The notes beneath the pieces were generated by a model. The model saw nothing but the letters and a program-made list of their open reading frames with translations, did no database searches and was not told where the DNA came from. From Euphorbia lathyris (lineage: Eukaryota > Streptophyta > Magnoliopsida > Malpighiales > Euphorbiaceae), in the NCBI RefSeq assembly GCF_963576675.1, contig NC_088917.1, forward strand, positions 16,334,001 through 16,398,000: DNA of 64,000 nt. The letters run 5' to 3'. Shown here in pieces: positions 57,785-64,000 of the stretch; position 1 is the first letter of the stretch; every line of letters starts with the position of its first letter. Position numbers and translations under genes: made by a program.

Positions 57785-60109
57785 CACCAAAATTCTGTAT
57801 AACCAGGAACCCACCTACTCCCACTTACGTGTCTTCGGATGCCTTTGCTTCCCTCTAATTCCATCCCAAACACGAAATAAGCTTGAATCTCGCTCTTCTC
57901 CATGTGTTTTCTTAGGGTATCCATCTAATCATAGAGGATATAAGTGTCTGGACATGTCTAAAAATAAGATAATCATATCCCGTCATGTCATTTTTGACGA
58001 ATCAACTCTTCTGTTTTCAAACGCGCCTCCTAATTGCGCGTCTCCCTCACAAATTTCTGCCGAGTCAGACAGTCCTTTCCTACCTGCTGTCCAATTTCGA
58101 ACTCCTACTCCTCGTTCTAATTCCGTCGATCCCGAGTCTGTCGCGTCCCCCATTTCTGTTGCGTCTGTATCGCAGTCCGCATCACCCGTCACTCCGTCCA
58201 GCCCAATCGAGTCGTCCGCGTCGTCTCACCTCCAATCCAGTCATGTCCGCCAGACCGTGTCATCTGCTGTCCCGTCAAATACAGACAAGTCGTCCGATTC
58301 GTATCCTATCTCGTCCTCAAATAACAGTCTGTCCGCCTCCTCGTCTGCGCGCACAGCGCAAACGCAGTCCGATTCATCTGTTGTCTCGTCTTCGATCTCC
58401 TTCCATAACACTTCACAAACTTCTTCTGATACTTCTATATCTTCCCCTCAATTACAAGTCATTAGCACTCACAAAATGGCCACGAGAGCTCAGCATGGCA
58501 TCCACAAACCACGTCGAGTGCTAAATTTATCTGCCTTAACAAAACCTACCATATCTCCGCTTCCGAAAACACCTTCTCATGCATTAAGTGATCCAAACTG
58601 GATACAAGCCATGACTGATGAATTTGAGGCTCTTATTGCAAATAAGACGTGGGTACTTGTACCCCGTCCAAAATGTGCTAATATTATTCGTAGTTGGTGG
58701 ATTTTCAGGCACAAAACAAAGTCAGATGGCTCCTTTGAGCGATATAAAGCAAGACTGGTTGGGAATGGTTCCGGACAGTTGGCAGGAGTTGATTGTGGTG
58801 AAACGTTTAGCCCTGTGGTTAAACCAGCCACCATTCGTGCTGTTCTCAGCATAGCACTGTCTAAACATTGAAAAATTCGGCAATTAGATGTCAAAAATGC
58901 TTTCATACATGGTGATCTTACTGAAACCGTCTACATGCATCAGCCACTGGGGTTCCGGGATTCCAGGTATCCTGATCATGTTTGTCTGCTACAGAAATCA
59001 TTATACGGTCTCAAGCAGGCACCTCGGGCCTGGTATCAGCGGTTTGCTAATTTTGTAATTCAAATCGGTTTCTCCAATAGCATCTCTGACAACTCTTTAT
59101 TTATCTACAAACAAGGCTCTGACACGGCATATATCCTTCTGTATCTCGATGATATAGTGCTAATCACCTCTTCTGACACACTTCAGGCTTCAGTAATGTC
59201 AAAATTGAACTCCGAATTTGCAATGAAAGATTTGGGCCCTTTGAACTATTTTTTGGGCATATCAGTGACTCACTCTCCTGGCTCTCTCTTCCTATCTCAG
59301 CGGAAATATGCTTCTGAAATAATTGCAAGATCGGACTCAGCTCGTGCAACCCGGCCACCACTCCTGTTGACACCAAACAAAAGCTCAGTATCTCGTCTGG
59401 TTCTGCTTATCATGACCCAATCGAATACAGAAGATTGGCTGGTGCTCTTCAATATCTCACTCTTACCCGACCCGATATCTCGTACGCAATTCAATAGATA
59501 TGCTTGTTCATGCACAACCCAAAAACTACACACATGCCTGCTCTTAAACGCATCCTCAGGTATGTTCAGGGCACTCTTGACTTTGGCCTCACACTTCTAG
59601 CATCCTCTCCCGCTCAATTGGTCTCCTACACGGATGCCGATTGGGCAGGCTGTCCCGACACTCGCCGATCAACATCAGGCTACTGTGTATTCCTAGGGGA
59701 CAATCTAATCTCTTGGTCCGCCAAACGATAGCCAACACTGTCCCGATCCAGCGCAAAGGCCGAATATCGCGGCGTTGCCAACGTCGTGTCAGAAACATGC
59801 TGGATACGCAATCTGCTTTTAAAACTTGGCTGTGCGATTCAGAAATCTTCAATAGTGTACTGTGACAATATCAGCGCCGTGTATCTCACAGGCAACCCGG
59901 TTCAGCATCACTGCACTAAGCATGTGGAAATGGACATTCACTTTGTCCGAGAACGAGTTGCAAAAGGAGAAGTCTGTGTCCTTCACGTGTCATCTCGCTA
60001 TCAAATCGCTGACATCTTCACCAAAGGTCTTCCATCAACACTATTTGAAGATTTTCGCAATAGTCTCAATGTTCGCCCTCCGAACCCTTCGACTACGGGG
60101 GTGTATTAG
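57785..60109 (+). pseudogene. copia 2 integrase end, RT and RNase H
   Basis: The first part (HLRVFGCLCFPLIPS) completes the integrase C-terminus. A long Ser/Thr-rich linker follows (58000-58450). RT: SWWIFRHK, RYKARLVG, ETFSPVVK, DVKNAFIHGDL and YLDDIVLI (Leu for the usual Val in YVDD). RNase H: YTDADWAGCPDTRRSTSGY, SSAKAEYRG and DIFTKGLP. Lesions: TGA at 58869-58871 (after LSKH), a frameshift near 59330, TAG at 59495-59497, and TAG at 59729-59731. Confidence 0.88.
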
Positions 60110-60243
60110 ACTATGTATTTAGTTATTATTTATCTGTAATTATTCTGTTATCTATCTCTAGCCTAGAATATAGGTTCAGTTGTTGACTATAGTTGTTCAC
60201 TACAGAGTGAACTGTATTCTATATAAATACTTCAATTGATATC
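60102..60243 (+). repeat. copia 2 3' LTR, truncated
   Basis: Preceded by the purine tract actacgggggtg. It matches 49900-50040 with two substitutions and a 2 bp indel. Homology stops after ttgatatc, where a Ty3 LTR begins. Confidence 0.9.
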
Positions 60244-60724
60244 TGATAACATCGAGATATTATCATGAGGACCAAAAGAGATATCTGCCTTTAAGTATGC
60301 CACGTAGCAAAGGAAGTCAGCTGGCGGATCTCCCTGGACTAGCTCTAAGAGATCCGCTGGCGGATCTCTAAGGCGAATCTCTCCATTCACCTTGGTAACG
60401 GCTGGCCGCCGGCTCGGCCATAAAGGATCATTAAATGGATCATTAACTGTCTTACCCGCCAGCTTAAGAGTAACTTGTAACCGCCATTAAATGAGCATTA
60501 ATGGGGACTTTCTAGTTACCTAGAGGTTACGAACTTCTCAACTATATATAGCCTACCATTCTAGGCTATCAAGGTACTCAGACTTTTCTATATTCTCTAA
60601 GCTTTGTCAATACAGTTTATTCTTCATATTCTCTACTGACTTTGGCATCGGAGTTTCCCCCGTCGAACCCAACGACGCCCCCCACAGGGACGAGCTTCGA
60701 TCAGAAGTTTCTCCCTTGTTATCA
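60244..60724 (+). repeat. Ty3 (Tat-like) 5' LTR (481 bp)
   Basis: TGATAAC start, GTTATCA end. Repeated ggcggatct words lie near 60323-60370. TATA-like ctatatatagcc is at about 60541. The primer site region attggtgcggtgaac begins at 60725. Confidence 0.88.
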
Positions 60725-60787
60725 ATTGGTGCGGTGAACGTGGAATCCTTGATCAAATAAAGGGTTTTTCGTTCACACTGAAACATC

Positions 60788-63700
60788 ATGACCGATGGAG
60801 GACAAAATCCCTCCTTTGGGATTGAATCACCGATAATTACACCATCTAGTGCTGATCGCACTAACACAACTGCTCATGTAACAAATATCGATGGAAACAT
60901 GCCCACTGCTTCTTTCATCGATATGTGTGCTCAGGATATCGAGGCACGATATGGGCTTGAAATTGGGAACCACCTCCGGGCGTTCATGACTCTTCCTCCT
61001 CGTTGGAGTACGGTATCTACGTCAGCTGTCTCATCTTTACCTCCATTAAACTTTGGTCTGGGACCAGGTGCCCATAGCTCTTCATTCCTTCAAGATCACA
61101 ACATTGATTCCATGATAACTACTACGGCATCGGGTGGCGGACGACCGGTTATCAGGGAGTTACTTCCTGGCGAGGGAAGTCGAAGGAATGATACGGTCCC
61201 TCCTGGTGGATCGGAGATTCCAAGGTTTAATCTTGATGGACCAAATGTACCTAGGCGTCCGCGGACAAATTCGTCTCTTGGCGGATTTAAGGAGCCCACT
61301 CGTAAAAAGCATAAAAAGGATAAAAATAAGCAAGCAGGATCCCCACGCCGTGGCAGATCACCTCCATCTACTGGTCGTAGAAGAAGTAAAAGGCCAGAAA
61401 AAACATCTCATATAGGTGGACCACCGCCACATCCATCTTCAGGAACTGTTGGACGCACCTCGTCTGGAGGCCAGCAAGTAGGAAATGGTCCAACTCCCCC
61501 AGGCAGAGGAAGTGGTGGAGGAGATGGTGGAGGAAGAGGAGGGAGCGGACGTGGTAATGCAGGAAGACATTCGCCATCGGATCCATCGTCTGATTCAAGT
61601 TCTTCTTCTTCTTCTCCAAGTAGATCGCCACGAAGGGGTCGCCCCAGGGCGGATCTGGAGAATTTTGATGATAGAGTGAGGGCCCTAGTACTCCAAATGA
61701 ACGAAGAAAATGCTAGGCACAATCCATTCGCCAATAGGGATTCGCCTTTTGCAGCCTGGATCGAGGCAGAGGAAACCGACAGAGCTTTCAAGATTCCTAA
61801 TCTTGCAATATACACAGGCAAAGATAATCCGGAAGCTCATATTCGAAAGTATCGAATCTTGGCCAGGCTCAATCGAGCCACCGAACCCGTGCTCTACAAA
61901 ATGTTTGTCACCACGCTGGGAGGTCCAGCTTATTTGTGGTTTCAATCTCTACCTCCAGGATCAATAAACAGCTTTGATCAATTAAGCAGGGAATTTTGTG
62001 CTAAATTTGCTGGTTGTATTCCTGCAGTGGTGAAATCTGGAAAGCTTTTTGAATTAAAGCAGAAGGCGAATGAACCCCTCCGAGACTATGTGGACACTTT
62101 CAACCAATTGTGTATACAAATCGTTGATGTAGATATCTCCGTAGCTGTGGAGTGTTTTGTGAGAAACACTACTTGTAAAAGTTTGCAAGAGGATCTCATT
62201 CGTAAAAAGCCCACCAGCATGGCAGAGTTAATGGAGCGTTGTAAAGACTTTATAGAAGTGGATGACATTCGCCGAGGTTCGCCATCATCACCAAAAAAGG
62301 ACAGAGGCGAATCTCGTCCTCGGGACCGGGACAAGGACAAACGTCAAGATTCTTCTTCTCGGAACAAACGAAGGGATTCTCGGAATAAATCAACGTTTGT
62401 CACCTCCTTCACACCTCTCAATGCCTCTAAAAGTGAAGTTCTTATGTGGATTGAGAACAGCCAGCACAAGCGGAGCATTTCATACCCCAAGCCAAAAGGG
62501 GGGGAGTACACCAATAAAGGTAAAAATCCTAAAAATTATTGTAAGTATCACAGGAAAAATGGCCATGATACGGATGCTTGCTGGGAGTTAGCTCGAGAAA
62601 TTGAACGACTTATTGAAAGAGGTAAATTGGATCGGTTCATCCAAGCTGAAGGAAAAGAGGAGGATAGATCCAAGGAGGACCCAAAGAAGAAAGGAAAGGG
62701 TACCATCAATGTCATAGTAGGAGGACCTGGTTATCAGCCAGCATCGAAAAAGGCGAAGACGACCGCCCTTGATAGGACATCATTAAATCGCCCTTTCTCA
62801 GACGCAGGTCCTGAGATTCCACCCCATGCGGATGCACTGGTCGTCACCATGATGGTCGAAGGTTGGGAAATGAAGAGGGTAATGATTGATACGGGAAGTT
62901 CATGTAATGTCATTACCCGAGGAGCATTCGCCAGACTCCGGATTGATCCCGTCCAGGTGGAGCCGACGGTGGTTGACATTTTGGGAGTGACAGGTCATAC
63001 CATTCAAATGAAAGGCCAAGTTACTTTGGATTGTGAGCTTGTTGATAATGATCAAGTTTGGAGAGGAGATTTGGAGTTCTCGATCTTGGATGGACAATTA
63101 GCTTATAACATTATCCTCGGACGACCTTTTATCTCCGAAGTTGCAGCTCTTATCTCTATTCGCCATTTGACACTTTACATTCCCACGGTCAAGGGAGGTG
63201 TGATGGTCAAAGGTTGTCAAAAGGTGGCCCAAGAAACATATTCGGCATCCTTAATGATTCGCCCTCAATCTAAGGAAGAAGATGAAGAGGAGCGTGTCAC
63301 AATGGCCTTAGGCGAAACCGAAATGTACTTTATGGCAGAGGAGAAGCAGGTACGAATAGCTAAGGGGCTACGGGGCAAGATCAGAGATGCAATCACCAAA
63401 GTACTTTGTGAAGCTGAAGATGTCTTTGCATGGAAGGACGAAGTTCTCCCAGGAATTAGCCCAGATGTGATCACCCATAAGCTCAACATCGATAAAGATG
63501 CAGTTCCTATGGCTCAGAAGCGGAGAAACCATGGTCCGGAAAGGCAAAAGGTGATAGAGGAAGAGATCGCCAAGCTCCAGAAGGCGGATGCCATTGAGGA
63601 GGTACTCTACACATAGTGGTTGGCGAACGTCGTGCTAGTCAAGAAAGCTGGCGGATCTTACCGCATGTGCATTGACTTTACAGATCTCAATAAAGCTTGC

Positions 63701-64000
63701 CCCAAGGATAATTATCCTTTGCCATGCATAGACATGCTTGTAGATGGAACTGCCGGTCACGCAATGTACTCCTTTACTAACGTGAAGTCAAGCTATCATC
63801 AAATCCCCATGGAGCCCTCAGATAGAATTAAGACCTCGTTCGTGACGCATCAAGCTACTTATTGTTTTAAAGTCATGCCCTTTGGGCTTAAGAACGCAGG
63901 TGCTACCTATCAGAGGATGATGAACAAGATATTTGCGGACAATAAGAGTGGTAATTATTCTGTCTATGTAGACGATATGATCATTAAAAGCACAACTGTA
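60788..64000 (+). pseudogene. Ty3 gag-protease-RT, interrupted by TAG
   Basis: ATG at 60788 opens 942 codons. After a Gly/Arg/Ser-rich linker (about residues 150-300), the gag core contains YLWFQSLPPGSINSFDQL and FNQLCIQIVDVD. A CHHC-like finger CKYHRKNGHDTDAC and EIERLIERGKL follow. The protease is MIDTGSSCNVI with IILGRPFI. TAG at 63614-63616 stands where GAG (in ..EWLANVVL) is usual, and the same frame continues through RT to the window end: FTDLNKACPKDNYPLP, MPFGLKNAGATYQ, YVDDMIIKS. The motif A catalytic Asp reads Asn (SFTNVKSSYHQIPM). Both changes should inactivate it. Integrase and RNase H lie outside. Confidence 0.9.

Larger units (their letters stand above)
49900..60243 (+). mobile_element. 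copia retrotransposon 2, host of nested elements
   Basis: A 5' LTR with intact primer site (TGGTATCAGAGACC, 50071), gag-pol, purine tract and most of the 3' LTR. It is interrupted by a CACTA element at 52403-57784; integrase reading resumes in frame when that element and one CAC are removed. The 3' LTR is cut at 60243 by a Ty3 element. Confidence 0.95.
60244..64000 (+). mobile_element. Tat-like Ty3 retrotransposon, 5' part
   Basis: It starts with an LTR with perfect 7 bp ends (TGATAAC/GTTATCA) inside the copia 3' LTR. Gag-pol follows in one frame and continues past the window edge. Sequence atatc just before it should recur after its far LTR as the target duplication. Confidence 0.9.

Noticed and set aside
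63614..63616. Programmed stop-codon readthrough in the Tat-like element
   Set aside because: The TAG lies inside the RT domain, not at a gag-pol boundary, and one base change from GAG explains it.
1..64000. CRISPR arrays, bacterial operons, riboswitches or prophage
   Set aside because: The DNA is plant nuclear; the repeats are transposon ends, MITEs and segmental duplicates, not spaced arrays.
60788..64000. An integrated plant pararetrovirus
   Set aside because: LTRs, primer site, gag-protease-RT order and the DTGSS/YVDD motifs fit a Ty3 retrotransposon; no movement protein or virion-associated domain is seen.

Overview
This is eukaryotic nuclear DNA from a flowering plant, most likely a eudicot. 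The spliced genes have GT-AG introns, the intergenic DNA is AT-rich, and the LTR retrotransposons are of plant copia, Ty3 and Tat-like types. There are also a tRNA-derived SINE of Au type, CACTA, Mutator-like, hAT-like and PIF-like DNA elements, a polygalacturonase and a sulfite oxidase fragment. I cannot name the species.

Layout. (1) 1-3355: the 3' six exons of an AFG1-like ATPase gene on the + strand. (2) 4.5-14.4 kb (unit A), 18.8-24.2 kb (unit B) and 24.2-32.2 kb (unit C): a direct segmental triplication. It carries polygalacturonase exon-1 fragments, an RRM-like gene (intact in A, truncated in C, absent from B), CACTA-type ends and several MITEs. Unit-specific insertions date events after the duplication: a Mutator-like MITE and a copia element in A, a solo LTR in B and a SINE in C. 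(3) 14.4-18.6 kb: a 3'-truncated copia element joined to a DUF4283 pseudogene. (4) 32.2-43.1 kb: copia debris and two related blocks, D and E. Between them lies a copia 3' half on the - strand, split by a complete Ty3 element (35057-40097). The LTRs of that Ty3 element differ at only two of 307 positions, but its polyprotein is broken. (5) 44-47.5 kb: a LINE fragment and a gutted polygalacturonase pseudogene. (6) 49.9-64.0 kb: a nested stack. A copia element (49900-60243) is split by a 5.4 kb CACTA transposon (52403-57784), which contains a solo LTR (53934-54374). The copia 3' LTR is cut by a Tat-like Ty3 element that runs off the window.

The most notable object is the 5.4 kb CACTA element. 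It encodes no recognisable transposase, but it carries fragments of at least two host genes, sulfite oxidase (exons 1 and 2) and the splicing factor PRP17, plus a plastid-type tRNA-Asp(GUC) relic. That is a transposon-mediated gene capture.

Only two loci look like working host genes: the AFG1-like ATPase, whose N-terminal half is outside the window, and the RRM-like gene of unit A. All recognised transposon reading frames of any length have disabling lesions or truncations, except the short 3' copia piece at 34.5-41 kb, which reads through cleanly but lacks its 5' half.
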